Shown in pieces: positions 1-6,162 of a DNA stretch of 9,747 bases. The position numbers and the translations under genes are program-made. The notes under the pieces were generated by a model. It did no database searches. It saw nothing but the letters and a program-made list of their open reading frames with translations, and was not told the origin of the DNA. The stretch is from CAZFLY01 sp964519995 (GTDB lineage Bacteria > Planctomycetota > Phycisphaerae > Sedimentisphaerales > Anaerobacaceae): positions 1-9,747 of the forward strand of contig CAZFLY010000083.1 of assembly GCA_964519995.1 (NCBI GenBank). The letters run 5' to 3'. Positions within the stretch are counted from its first letter, which is position 1, and each line of letters starts with the position of its first letter.

Positions 1-868
1 CCCGGCTCAGCAGAATCGCGGCATTGGCGCAGATACTTTTACCCGGCTCGAGAATAAGTTTGAGATCCTTGCCTTTCAGCAGCGGGACAATGCCTGCTGC
101 ATATTCTGCTGCTGAAGGTACGGTGTCTGACTCGTAGTCGGCACCGTAGCCGCCGCCAAGATTGAGTGCTTCAATTCTGTGACCTCTACTGCGAAGCTGG
201 TCAATCAGAGGCAGAACTTTTTCCACGGCCTCAACGTAAGGGTCAATTGTCTTGCCGCCAGTTCCGAGGTGAATGTGGATCGCGCAAAGTTTTACATTTG
301 AATTAGTCCCATAGTTGTCAAAAACTCTCAGCGCACGTTCTATGTCTACGCCGAACTTGGTCTCTTTTTTGCCGGTTTTTAGATGCCTGTGGGTTTTGTA
401 TTCCACATCAGGATTAATCCGCAGGGCTGCGTTAGTCTTTTGGCCCTGTTGTTCTGTTAGTCGAATCAGATTTTCGAGTTCGGCTTCGGACTCAATATTG
501 AAATAGGCAATTCCTGCATCCAGTGCCTCGATAATCTCTTTGTCGGTCTTGCCGACGCCGGCGAACACAGTCTTGGACGGATCACCACCGGCTTGCAAAA
601 CGCGGTACAGTTCACCGCCGCTGACGATGTCGAATCCGCTGCCAGCCTCAGCTAAAAACCTTAAAATATGGATATTGGCACAAGCTTTTACCGAGTAACA
701 AATTGTAGTATCAAGAGCCTTATAGGCTTGCTGAATCTTTTGCAGATGGTTTATGAACGTGGCTTTGCTATAGATATATACCGGCGTACCGACCTCATTA
801 GCGATTTTCTCAACATTAATACCCTCTGCGAATAGCTTGCCGTTTATGTAGCTGAATTGGTCCATCAT
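1..868 (-). CDS. lysA: Diaminopimelate decarboxylase, 3' end cut by the window edge
   Basis: PLP-dependent enzyme that decarboxylates meso-diaminopimelate to L-lysine, the last step of lysine synthesis in the cytoplasm. About 289 residues are visible; family members are usually about 400-430, so the C-terminal part lies outside the window. The alanine-racemase-like barrel is recognisable: YSVKA with the PLP lysine at residue 61, SGGEL near 83-87, a HLGTGG segment near 200 where the family has HIGSQ, the glycine loop LNLGGGYG near 235-242 that binds PLP phosphate, and LEPGKS near 274-279. Two tandem ATGs lie at the start; I take the outer one. The Shine-Dalgarno is weak. Oddities: KAC where most homologues have KAN, and EPGK where EPGR is usual. 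Another fold-III decarboxylase is possible, but the whole pattern fits LysA best. Confidence 0.88.
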   Translation of the reverse strand, partial: MMDQFSYINGKLFAEGINVEKIANEVGTPVYIYSKATFINHLQKIQQAYKALDTTICYSVKACANIHILRFLAEAGSGFDIVSGGELYRVLQAGGDPSKTVFAGVGKTDKEIIEALDAGIAYFNIESEAELENLIRLTEQQGQKTNAALRINPDVEYKTHRHLKTGKKETKFGVDIERALRVFDNYGTNSNVKLCAIHIHLGTGGKTIDPYVEAVEKVLPLIDQLRSRGHRIEALNLGGGYGADYESDTVPSAAEYAAGIVPLLKGKDLKLILEPGKSICANAAILLSR

Positions 869-926
869 GTTACCACATTATCATAAAATACCATAATAGC
901 TTAGCTATACTGCTGCTAAGGCGAAC

Positions 927-954
927 ATTATAGAAAATTGTTGTCCGATTGCAA
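927..954 (-). promoter_or_regulatory. Probable sigma70-type promoter of lysA
   Basis: On the minus strand a perfect -10 TATAAT (932 to 927) is preceded, after a 16-bp spacer, by TTGCAA (954 to 949), which matches four of six bases of the -35 consensus. Transcription would start near 920, giving a leader of about 50 nt before the lysA ATG. Seen by eye only. Confidence 0.5.
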
Positions 955-997
955 GATATGAGTTTATGGCTTTCGGGCACTCTGAGGTGGGGGTATA

Positions 998-1040
998 AAA
1001 TACGAAAGGTTCAACTGCTCCAGTTGAACCTTTCGTATTT
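998..1040 (-). terminator. Perfect 20-bp hairpin, probable terminator of the lysine-rich gene
   Basis: Two 20-nt arms (998-1017 and 1021-1040) are exact reverse complements around a 3-nt loop, with a GC-containing core GGTTCAACTG. It lies about 60 nt downstream of the minus-strand lysine-rich gene and upstream of the lysA promoter, where a terminator insulating the two would be expected. The T-run on the minus strand is short (TTTTATA) and partly within the stem, so rho-independent termination is plausible but not textbook. A stable RNA 3' end or a protein-binding palindrome are alternatives. Confidence 0.55.
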
Positions 1041-1103
1041 GTACAGTGTGCCGCTACAGCGATGCTAAAAGCTTTATACTCTGTGCATCACTGAGCCGCA
1101 GTT

Positions 1104-1193
1104 TTACTTTTTCTTCTTTGCCTTTTTCTTCTTTGCTTTTTTCTTTGTTGCTTTTTTCTTCGTTACTTTTTTCTTGGCTTTTTTCTTTGCCAT
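1104..1193 (-). CDS. 29-residue lysine-rich protein (KKKA repeats)
   Basis: A tiny gene encoding Met plus repeats of AKKK, VTKKK, ATKKK and AKKKK, ending in TAA. 20 of 29 residues are lysine; the rest are five alanines, two threonines, one valine and the Met. There is no hydrophobic segment, cysteine or aromatic residue. The case for translation is strong: an AAAGGAG Shine-Dalgarno (1200-1206 on this strand) sits 6 nt before the ATG, a promoter-like pair lies upstream and a perfect hairpin lies downstream. Lysines use both AAA and AAG, so it is not a simple homopolymer. The composition resembles the tails of bacterial histone-H1-like proteins, suggesting nucleic-acid or polyanion binding, but that is inference. 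It stands alone between divergently oriented nadD and co-oriented lysA. The alternative is a low-complexity stretch that happens to follow a good ribosome site. Confidence 0.6.
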   Translation of the reverse strand: MAKKKAKKKVTKKKATKKKAKKKKAKKKK

Positions 1194-1199
1194 TACTGT

Positions 1200-1206
1200 C
1201 TCCTTT
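1200..1206 (-). promoter_or_regulatory. Strong Shine-Dalgarno of the lysine-rich mini-gene
   Basis: Minus-strand AAAGGAG, with GGAG ending 6 nt before the ATG at 1193. It is one of the best ribosome sites in the window and is the main reason to believe the 29-codon frame is translated. Confidence 0.7.
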
Positions 1207-1250
1207 CAGTTGACTAATTCCTTTTTGCGTATGACAATGACAATATTAGA

Positions 1251-1280
1251 ATATTACTTTGCATTTGAAAAATTTGCCAA
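1251..1280 (-). promoter_or_regulatory. Possible promoter of the lysine-rich mini-gene
   Basis: Minus-strand TTGGCA (1280 to 1275, five of six consensus bases), an 18-bp spacer, then TAATAT (1256 to 1251, four of six). This would give a leader of about 50 nt. The surroundings are very AT-rich, so chance matches are likely. Confidence 0.35.
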
Positions 1281-1575
1281 ACAAATTATGAAAAAAGCAA
1301 AAAATATTATTACTTTCTTTATCGTCTAAATGTTTCAGAATACTTCACAAATTTTTTTGTCATAAAAGCTTTAAAGAGATCTTTGTATTGCTTTTCTAAT
1401 CTTACGACCTTGCTGCAAGATTCGTTTGAAGTTCAAAATCAAATTGGCACGAAGAAAAACTATTGCTTTACAATACAGCATATTATACACGAAGAAAAAC
1501 TATTGCTTTACAATGCAGCATATTATATTTGTCAACAGCTTTTCCCATTCCTGGATAATAAAGAATATAGCTGAA
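1281..1575. other. AT-rich non-coding spacer
   Basis: Part of the long gap (1194-1746) between the lysine-rich gene and nadD. Open frames on either strand here lack a ribosome site and a plausible protein. Apart from the 40-bp tandem duplication annotated separately, I see no RNA gene, terminator or mobile element. Confidence 0.5.
1448..1527. repeat. Tandem duplication, two copies of a 40-bp unit
   Basis: Copies at 1448-1487 and 1488-1527 differ at one base (A1475 versus G1515). Each unit begins CACGAAGAAAAACTATTGC and ends CATATTATA. No third copy is visible. It lies about 50 bp upstream of the proposed nadD promoter. The near identity points to a recent duplication. Confidence 0.9.
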
Positions 1576-1605
1576 TTTACATAATGAAATGAACATGAGT
1601 ATAAT
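1576..1605 (+). promoter_or_regulatory. Probable promoter of nadD
   Basis: TTTACA (1576-1581, five of six -35 bases), an 18-bp spacer, then a perfect TATAAT (1600-1605). Transcription would begin near 1612, giving a leader of about 135 nt. The leader contains a weak stem (GGATG at 1662-1666 with CGTCC at 1675-1679) followed by a T-run, which might be an attenuator but is too short to call. Confidence 0.5.
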
Positions 1606-1746
1606 AGAGAAACATAAGAACTGAGCAGTTGCTGATTTGCTATTATGAAGCAGGCCTTTTAGGGATGCGGTTGGTCGTCCGAAATTTTTTTGATTTCTTT
1701 GTATATATTTCTCGCAATAACGCACAGTTTACCTGTTAATTGTCTC

Positions 1747-2379
1747 ATGGCTGAAAAAAGGATTGCTTTATTTGGCGGCACGTTTGATCCGATTCATCTC
1801 GGTCATACTCTTGTTGTGGCTGAGGCTCTGAAAAAGATTGCTGCGGAGAAGGTTGTATTCATACCTGCAAAACGTTCGCCTCTGAAAGGTTTCTTTCCTC
1901 AAGCCAGCGACCATGACCGAGTTGAAATGACAGCTCTTGCGATTGCAGATAATCAGAAATTTGAATTGAGTGATTACGAGTTGAAACGGAATGCGCTAAG
2001 CTACACCTTGGAGACTGTTAACCGATTCAAAGACCATTATGGACCTGCAACTGTAATCCATTGGTTAGTAGGATCAGATAGTGTTGACGAATTGCCTTAC
2101 TGGCACAAGATTACGGAGTTGATCGACTCGTGTAAAATTTCGACGATGTACAGAGCAGGCCACGGGAAGCCCGACTTCGACAAATTTGAGCCGATTTGGG
2201 GCCGGAAGCGGGTCAAGAAGCTTCAGAGAAACATTATTGCAACCTCACTAATAGACATAAGCAGTACCGAGATAAGAAAGCGATTGGCTAAAGGGCTCAG
2301 TGTGACGGATATGTTGCATCCGGCTGTGATTGATTATATTCGTAAACGTGGACTGTACGGGTCGAAGCTCAATTCATGA
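1747..2379 (+). CDS. nadD: Nicotinate-nucleotide adenylyltransferase
   Basis: Transfers AMP from ATP to nicotinate mononucleotide to give deamido-NAD, in NAD synthesis. At 210 residues it has the normal length. Signature motifs are GGTFDPIHLGH at residues 10-20 (nucleotidyltransferase HxGH loop), a GSDSVDELPYWHK segment in the middle and SSTEIR at 172-177 (the ISSTxIR phosphate loop). I start at the ATG whose product begins MAEKRIALFGG, as in the family; the same frame is open to an ATG at 1690, but that would add 19 unconserved hydrophobic residues. There is no clear Shine-Dalgarno before either start. It is convergent with hypB, 15 nt apart. Unlike many bacteria, no rsfS or obgE neighbour is seen. 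The very similar NMN adenylyltransferases are less likely given this motif set. Confidence 0.93.
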   Translation: MAEKRIALFGGTFDPIHLGHTLVVAEALKKIAAEKVVFIPAKRSPLKGFFPQASDHDRVEMTALAIADNQKFELSDYELKRNALSYTLETVNRFKDHYGPATVIHWLVGSDSVDELPYWHKITELIDSCKISTMYRAGHGKPDFDKFEPIWGRKRVKKLQRNIIATSLIDISSTEIRKRLAKGLSVTDMLHPAVIDYIRKRGLYGSKLNS

Positions 2380-2400
2380 ATTAGTCCAGGACAATCACAG
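2324..2400. repeat. Nested inverted repeats across the nadD/hypB convergent ends
   Basis: A 12-bp perfect palindrome AATTCATGAATT (2371-2382) overlaps the nadD stop. It lies within a TGGACT/AGTCCA pair (2349-2354, 2383-2388), itself inside CTGTGATTG/CAATCACAG (2324-2332, 2392-2400). A folded RNA here could act as a shared 3' structure, but there is no T-run and the loops are unequal. Confidence 0.25.
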
Positions 2401-3054
2401 ATTCTTTACCTGTTTTTCCAACCATTCATACCAGCTGTACATGCCTTCACCTGACTTGGCAGATATTGGAAAGATCTCTATATCCTTGTTTAGTTTGCGC
2501 GCATCGGTTTTCACTCGCTCGATGTCAAAGTCAGCCTGCGTTGCTGTAAGCAAATCCATTTTGTTTATCAGCAGAACTTTTGACTTTGCGAAGATGGCGG
2601 GATACTTAGCGGGTTTGTCATCGCCTTCAGCAACAGAGAGCACAACAATTTTTGCGTTTTCACCCAGGAAAAACGCTGAAGGACAAACTAAATTGCCGAC
2701 GTTTTCAATGCAGACCATATCCAAACCGTCTATCGGTAGTTGCGTTAGGGCTCTATTAACCTGGATTGCAGAGAGATGACAAGCACCTTCGGTGTTTATC
2801 TGGATGACCGGCGCACCGGTTGTTCTGATCTTTTCGGCATCTATATCGGTCTGGATGTCGCCTTCGATTACTCCGACTCTGATTTTATCCTTTAGCTCGT
2901 TTATCGTTCGAGTAAGGATTGTGGTTTTGCCGGAGCCGGGGGAAGAAATCATATTCAGGCACAGTGTTTTTTTCTCGGCGAAAAGCAAGTTGTTCCTGAG
3001 GGCATATTCTTCATTTGCGCCGAGAATTTTTTTGCCAACATTGATTTTCTGCAT
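2395..3054 (-). CDS. hypB: Hydrogenase maturation GTPase HypB (nickel insertion)
   Basis: SIMIBI-class GTPase that works with HypA to insert nickel into the [NiFe]-hydrogenase large subunit in the cytoplasm. At 219 residues it is a normal short form. Motifs: P-loop SSPGSGKTT at 37-45, EGD at 64-66, the interfacial nickel/zinc site Cys92-His93 and Cys124 (in NVGNLVCP), and NKMD at 164-167 for guanine recognition. The N-terminal CxxCGC metal site of the E. coli type and the histidine-rich stretch of storage-type HypBs are both absent. The start ATG is 3 nt past the hypA stop, with AGGAG overlapping that stop, so expression is coupled to hypA. It is the last gene of the cluster and converges on nadD with no obvious strong terminator. 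Confidence 0.96.
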   Translation of the reverse strand: MQKINVGKKILGANEEYALRNNLLFAEKKTLCLNMISSPGSGKTTILTRTINELKDKIRVGVIEGDIQTDIDAEKIRTTGAPVIQINTEGACHLSAIQVNRALTQLPIDGLDMVCIENVGNLVCPSAFFLGENAKIVVLSVAEGDDKPAKYPAIFAKSKVLLINKMDLLTATQADFDIERVKTDARKLNKDIEIFPISAKSGEGMYSWYEWLEKQVKNL

Positions 3055-3057
3055 AGC

Positions 3058-3441
3058 TTACTCCTGATGAGTCTTGTTTTTCTGCCAGTCGTTACACGGT
3101 AATTCTTCGAATTCGATTTCTTCCAGAATCAGTGGTGCATCAGGCAATAATTCAAAATCACCTTTTTCGCAGTTTGGGCATTTTGGCTTTGCGAAGTCAA
3201 CATTAAAGGTTTCACTACAACTTTTGCAGTGAGCCTGGAGTGGCTTGTGTTCTATTTGTAGTTGCATGCCTTCGCAAGATGTGCCTTGCGCGAGGGCATC
3301 AAATGCAAAACAAAGAGCCTCGTCGTTGACGGCGTAGAGCTTACCACAGGATATTCTCGCGGCGGTCGGTTTTGCGTTGTGCTCTTCGGCATGCTGCAAT
3401 ATTATCGCGAGCAGATTTTGCGCAATCATACCCTCGTGCAT
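3058..3441 (-). CDS. hypA: Hydrogenase nickel-incorporation protein HypA
   Basis: Small nickel metallochaperone partner of HypB. 127 residues from the start chosen here. HypA proteins begin MHE because the N-terminal amine, His2 and Glu3 bind nickel; the frame is open two codons further to another ATG, but only the ATG at 3441 gives MHEG and has GAGGA 7 nt upstream. The zinc site is CKSC (Cys72, Cys75) and CPNC (Cys88, Cys91), the usual C-x2-C-x12-C-x2-C. The tail is acidic, LILEEIEFEELP. The ATG overlaps the hypE stop as TGATG, so it is translationally coupled, and hypB follows after 3 nt. It is somewhat longer than the roughly 115 residues common in the family, owing to a C-terminal extension. 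Confidence 0.95.
   Translation of the reverse strand: MHEGMIAQNLLAIILQHAEEHNAKPTAARISCGKLYAVNDEALCFAFDALAQGTSCEGMQLQIEHKPLQAHCKSCSETFNVDFAKPKCPNCEKGDFELLPDAPLILEEIEFEELPCNDWQKNKTHQE
3061..3065 (-). promoter_or_regulatory. Shine-Dalgarno of hypB inside the hypA end
   Basis: Minus-strand AGGAG lies within the last codons of hypA, 6 nt before the hypB ATG at 3054. It confirms the start and suggests coupling of the two translation products, which act together. Confidence 0.75.
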
Positions 3442-4460
3442 CAGCATATCCTCGGCAGTTCGCGGCCATAGGGCATTTGTACGATTCTTTTTCCGCCGAT
3501 TTTAGTAATCAGCTCGACCAACGGCACGTCTTTTGTTTCGACAATATCTCCAATGAGACTAACATTTTTGCCCAGAGGGTGATTGCGACATATCTCAAGA
3601 CACTCTTCGACCGCCTCTGGTGAGAGCACGGCAACAAATTTGCCTTCGTTTGCGATGTTGAGCACATCGAAACCGAGCATATCAGCGGCAGTCTGGACGG
3701 TGGGATGAACTGGTATAGAGGCTTCATTGATTTCAATGCTCAAAGAAGCCTGTCTTGCGATTTCATTGAGAGTTGCCGCCAGGCCGCCGCGAGTTGGATC
3801 ACGCATGAATTTGATACCACGGGTGTTTTTGAGCAACCGGCAGGTTAAGGATGCCAAGCCTGCACAATCGCTGGTAAGAGGCGTCTCGAATTTTATGTCT
3901 TTTCGTTGTGACATAATCGTCATACCGTGATCGCCAATTGTGCCGTTGATTAGGATTCTGTCGCCGGCCATTATCTTATCGAAGCCAAGTTCAACACCAG
4001 GAATTCTTACGCCGATGCCGGCGGTGTTAATGAATATCTGGTCGGCTGAGCCAGCTTCGACAGTCTTGGTATCGCCGGCAACAATGATGACGTCATTTAC
4101 GCTGGCGGTCTTACCAGCGCTGGTTAAGATTTTGTCAAGAAGTTCAAACTCAAATCCCTCCTCAATTATCAGAGACAGGCTTAGCGCGATGGGTTTGGCG
4201 CCGGTAACAGCAAGGTCGTTGACGGTGCCGCAGACCGCGAGTTTGCCGATGTCGCCGCCGTTGAAGAATAACGGTTTTACGACATAGCTGTCGGTGGTAA
4301 AGCAGATCGACGTTGAGTCGAGATCGAGTTTTGCCGAGTCTGTCAGCGCAGCGAGCGTGTCGTTTTGAAACTTGAGCAAAATATGGTCACGGATAAGCTG
4401 GTCGGTAAGCTGACCGCCGCCGCCATGTGCAAGTAAGATTCTATCTGTGGTTGATTCCAT
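3441..4460 (-). CDS. hypE: Carbamoyl dehydratase HypE
   Basis: PurM-like ATP-dependent enzyme that dehydrates the thiocarbamate placed by HypF on its C-terminal cysteine to a thiocyanate, the source of the cyanide ligands on the hydrogenase iron. It is 339 residues, normal length. Visible: HGGGG near 12-16, the ATP-site stretch GDIGKLAVCGTVNDLAVTG, VAGDTKTVE, MRDPTRGGLA, and the essential C-terminal PRIC ending in Cys339. I start at the ATG overlapping the hypD stop (TGATG), which gives MESTTDRILLAHGGGG; the open frame runs 32 codons further into hypD but those residues are only a shadow of hypD. AAGGA lies 12 nt upstream, rather far, so coupling to hypD probably matters. hypA follows, also with TGATG. 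Confidence 0.96.
   Translation of the reverse strand: MESTTDRILLAHGGGGQLTDQLIRDHILLKFQNDTLAALTDSAKLDLDSTSICFTTDSYVVKPLFFNGGDIGKLAVCGTVNDLAVTGAKPIALSLSLIIEEGFEFELLDKILTSAGKTASVNDVIIVAGDTKTVEAGSADQIFINTAGIGVRIPGVELGFDKIMAGDRILINGTIGDHGMTIMSQRKDIKFETPLTSDCAGLASLTCRLLKNTRGIKFMRDPTRGGLAATLNEIARQASLSIEINEASIPVHPTVQTAADMLGFDVLNIANEGKFVAVLSPEAVEECLEICRNHPLGKNVSLIGDIVETKDVPLVELITKIGGKRIVQMPYGRELPRIC
3449..3453 (-). promoter_or_regulatory. Shine-Dalgarno deciding the hypA start
   Basis: Minus-strand GAGGA sits 7 nt before the ATG at 3441 but only one base before the alternative ATG at 3447. It therefore selects the start giving the functional MHE N-terminus. Confidence 0.65.
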
Positions 4461-5539
4461 CAGTTGCTTTTTTCCTTTCGGCCGTACTTGAACCACGCTG
4501 CGCAGGCGCCCTCGGTGCTTACCATACACGGACCAATGGGAGTCTGAGGTGTGCATTTTTTCTCAAAGAGCTTGCACTGTGAAGGCTCAATGAGTCCACA
4601 GAGAACTTCACCGCATCGGCAGCCGGAAGGTTCCTGGCCAGGTGATTCGGTTATGTTGAATTGCTTGAAAGCATCGAACTGAGCGTATTTGTCCTTTAGT
4701 TTGAGTGTACTTTTTTTGATTTTTCCAAGGCCTCGCCAGAAACCATCCGCAGGTTCGAAGCACTCAGCGATGATTTTTTGTGCGGTAGTGTTGCCTTTTT
4801 CACTGACGACAGCAGTGTAAACGGATTTTAATTGGGGATTATCTTCGGCAAGCTGCTGACAAATCTCGGCCAGTCCTTCGAGTATCTGAACGGGTTCGAA
4901 GCCAGCGACGACGCAGGGCCGCTGAAAATCTCCGACGATTTCGGCGTAAGCGCCGTAGCCAATAATTGTACTGACGTGACCTGGACAGAGAAACGCGTGA
5001 ATCTGGTCGTTTTTGCTGGTCAGAAGCGCTCGCATCGCGGGCACAACGAGTTTGTGGCCTGCGAGGACAGAGAAATTTTCAATCCTCTGTTCAGCGGCCT
5101 CTTTTGTTGTGACGGCGGTGGCCGGAGCGGTTGTCTCGAAGCCGACCGCTACGAATACCACAGTCTTGTCAGGATTATCCTTAGCCAGTTGAAGGGCGTC
5201 ATCGGCACTTAGGACAACGTGGACATTTCCTTTTGTTTGTCTTGTTTCAAGTGAGCTTGTTTTGCCTGGGACACGGATCATGTCACCGTATGTGGCGATC
5301 AGAATATCATCACGGTTGGCAAGTTCGAGAACAGCGTCGATGTAGCTCTGGTCGGTGACACAGACCGGACAGCCTGGACCTGAGAGCATTTTCAGATTGG
5401 CCGGCAGCATCGACCTTATGCCATTGCGGAAGATCGCGACTGTGTGAGTGCCGCAGACCTCCATTATGTTTATCTGGCGGCCAAGCCTTTTGCAGGCTGC
5501 GTTGATAGACTGTTGAGCTTTATTGATTCGTTCGAGCAT
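4460..5539 (-). CDS. hypD: Hydrogenase maturation protein HypD (Fe-S scaffold)
   Basis: With HypC it forms the scaffold on which the Fe(CN)2CO group is built. 359 residues, normal. Motifs: EVCGTHT with Cys29, SGPGCPVCVT with Cys57 and Cys60 (the iron- and redox-active cysteines of the family), GFETTAP, PGHVSTIIG, AGFEPVQIL, and a C-terminal GCRCGEVLCG followed by further cysteines that hold a [4Fe-4S] cluster. The start ATG is the only sensible one: the next Met is at residue 26, right before EVCGTHT. No Shine-Dalgarno precedes it, because the upstream bases are an octamer array with little purine-rich sequence. The stop overlaps the hypE start. Confidence 0.96.
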   Translation of the reverse strand: MLERINKAQQSINAACKRLGRQINIMEVCGTHTVAIFRNGIRSMLPANLKMLSGPGCPVCVTDQSYIDAVLELANRDDILIATYGDMIRVPGKTSSLETRQTKGNVHVVLSADDALQLAKDNPDKTVVFVAVGFETTAPATAVTTKEAAEQRIENFSVLAGHKLVVPAMRALLTSKNDQIHAFLCPGHVSTIIGYGAYAEIVGDFQRPCVVAGFEPVQILEGLAEICQQLAEDNPQLKSVYTAVVSEKGNTTAQKIIAECFEPADGFWRGLGKIKKSTLKLKDKYAQFDAFKQFNITESPGQEPSGCRCGEVLCGLIEPSQCKLFEKKCTPQTPIGPCMVSTEGACAAWFKYGRKEKSN

Positions 5540-5542
5540 TTT

Positions 5543-5638
5543 TCGTATATGCGTTAATGCGTATATGCGTTAATGAGTAAATGCGTTAAGACATTATTAG
5601 GGTTCGTAGTCTACTCATCCACGCATCCACTCACTCAT
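5543..5638. repeat. Degenerate 8-bp tandem array in the hypC-hypD gap
   Basis: Plus-strand octamers in one phase read GCGTTAAT (5551), GCGTATAT (5559), GCGTTAAT (5567), GAGTAAAT (5575) and GCGTTAAG (5583). After a degenerate middle, TCATCCAC (5615), GCATCCAC (5623) and TCACTCAT (5631) follow. Within it a 16-bp unit is exactly doubled (5544-5559 and 5560-5575). The array spans nearly the entire gap, from 4 bp upstream of the hypD ATG to the hypC stop codon. Confidence 0.7.
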
Positions 5639-5877
5639 CCTGAGATTTTATTCGGCGTTTCCAGAAATTCGTTTATTTCTGCGATAAGCTCCCACGTTTT
5701 CTTGGCTTCTTCTTCATCGACGGTTGATATGGCAAAACCTGCATGGACGAGCACCAGGTCGCCGAGCTTTGCTTCCGGAATCAGCGTAGTCTTAGCCTTG
5801 AAGCGGTTGCCCATCGCATCGACTACCGCCTTATCATCTTCGAGTTCAACTATTCTTGCTGGTATCGCTAAACACAT
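5635..5877 (-). CDS. hypC: Hydrogenase maturation chaperone HypC
   Basis: Small chaperone of the HypC/HybG family that carries the Fe(CN)2CO unit with HypD and delivers it to the hydrogenase large subunit. 80 residues, normal length. It begins MCLAIP, exposing the essential Cys2 after Met removal, and has the conserved His in VLVHAGFAI (His45). The C-terminal part is helical and acidic. The start is fixed by the Cys2 requirement. The bases before it belong to a heptamer array; GAGAG at 7 nt from the ATG may serve as a ribosome site. hypD follows after 95 nt, a gap made largely of an octamer array. hypF, usually adjacent, is separated by an insert of about 1.25 kb. Confidence 0.95.
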   Translation of the reverse strand: MCLAIPARIVELEDDKAVVDAMGNRFKAKTTLIPEAKLGDLVLVHAGFAISTVDEEEAKKTWELIAEINEFLETPNKISG

Positions 5878-5880
5878 AAT

Positions 5881-5915
5881 TCGTCTCTCGTGTCTCGTGA
5901 CTCGTGATTAGTGGT
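5881..5915. repeat. Degenerate heptamer array upstream of hypC
   Basis: Plus-strand units TCGTCTC, TCGTGTC, TCGTGAC, TCGTGAT and TAGTGGT run without gaps and end 3 bp from the hypC ATG. The same heptamer family lies in opposite orientation at the hypF end (7120-7155); both share the 12-mer CTCGTGACTCGT (5894-5905 here, reverse strand of 7127-7138 there). Confidence 0.75.
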
Positions 5916-5916
5916 T

Positions 5917-6071
5917 TTACTTACCCTCATCCAACATCACATATAACTTGTTTTGTTCGCATTCTATTGCCTGATATGTTTCGGGTCAATCTTATATACT
6001 CCGTCTTCTGGAAGGTGTTCGGCTGAGAACACATGGCAGGAATTGACAAAGATTAGACGGGGTAGTGTCAT
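5917..6071 (-). pseudogene. Possible gene relic with a one-base frameshift, not recognised
   Basis: Two adjoining minus-strand frames look protein-like and join through a single-base shift near 5982-5986. The first starts at an ATG at 6071 and reads through RLIFVNSCHVFSAEHLPE to GVYKIDP before drifting to a stop at 5964. The second, one base over, continues PETYQAIECEQNKLYVMLDE and stops at 5917. Adding one G in the run at 5983-5985 would fuse them into about 51 codons. I do not recognise the family. It lies between the AbiGi-like gene and hypC. It could be a decayed gene remnant, a small gene with a sequencing error, or chance; no ribosome site is evident. Confidence 0.35.
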
Positions 6072-6162
6072 TCTTAGGCGCAGTCGAACAATCTGGCTCT
6101 ATTTTTTGAAAACGCTTTTTGGTAAAGCTTAATTGTGTAGAACCTTGGGTAGAGCTTGACTA

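Noticed and set aside
1383..1574. 63-codon plus-strand open frame in the nadD upstream spacer
   Set aside because: It spans the 40-bp tandem duplication, has no Shine-Dalgarno and encodes a repeated low-quality peptide; it is a by-product of AT-rich DNA.
1662..1690. Terminator or attenuator in the nadD leader
   Set aside because: The T-run is good but the stem is only five pairs, one of them a wobble, with an 8-base loop; too weak to call.
1690..1746. Upstream extension of nadD from the ATG at 1690
   Set aside because: It adds 19 hydrophobic residues that NadD proteins do not have, and there is no ribosome site; MAEKRIALFGG matches family N-termini.
4461..4556. Longer HypE N-terminus overlapping hypD
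   Set aside because: These 32 residues are out-of-frame translation of the hypD end and are unlike HypE; the TGATG overlap marks the real start.
5573..5911. 112-codon plus-strand open frame opposite hypC
   Set aside because: It mirrors hypC and the repeat arrays; HypC on the other strand is beyond doubt.
5543..5915. CRISPR array around hypC
   Set aside because: The repeats are 7-8 bp, contiguous and without spacers; they do not have the repeat-spacer pattern of CRISPR.
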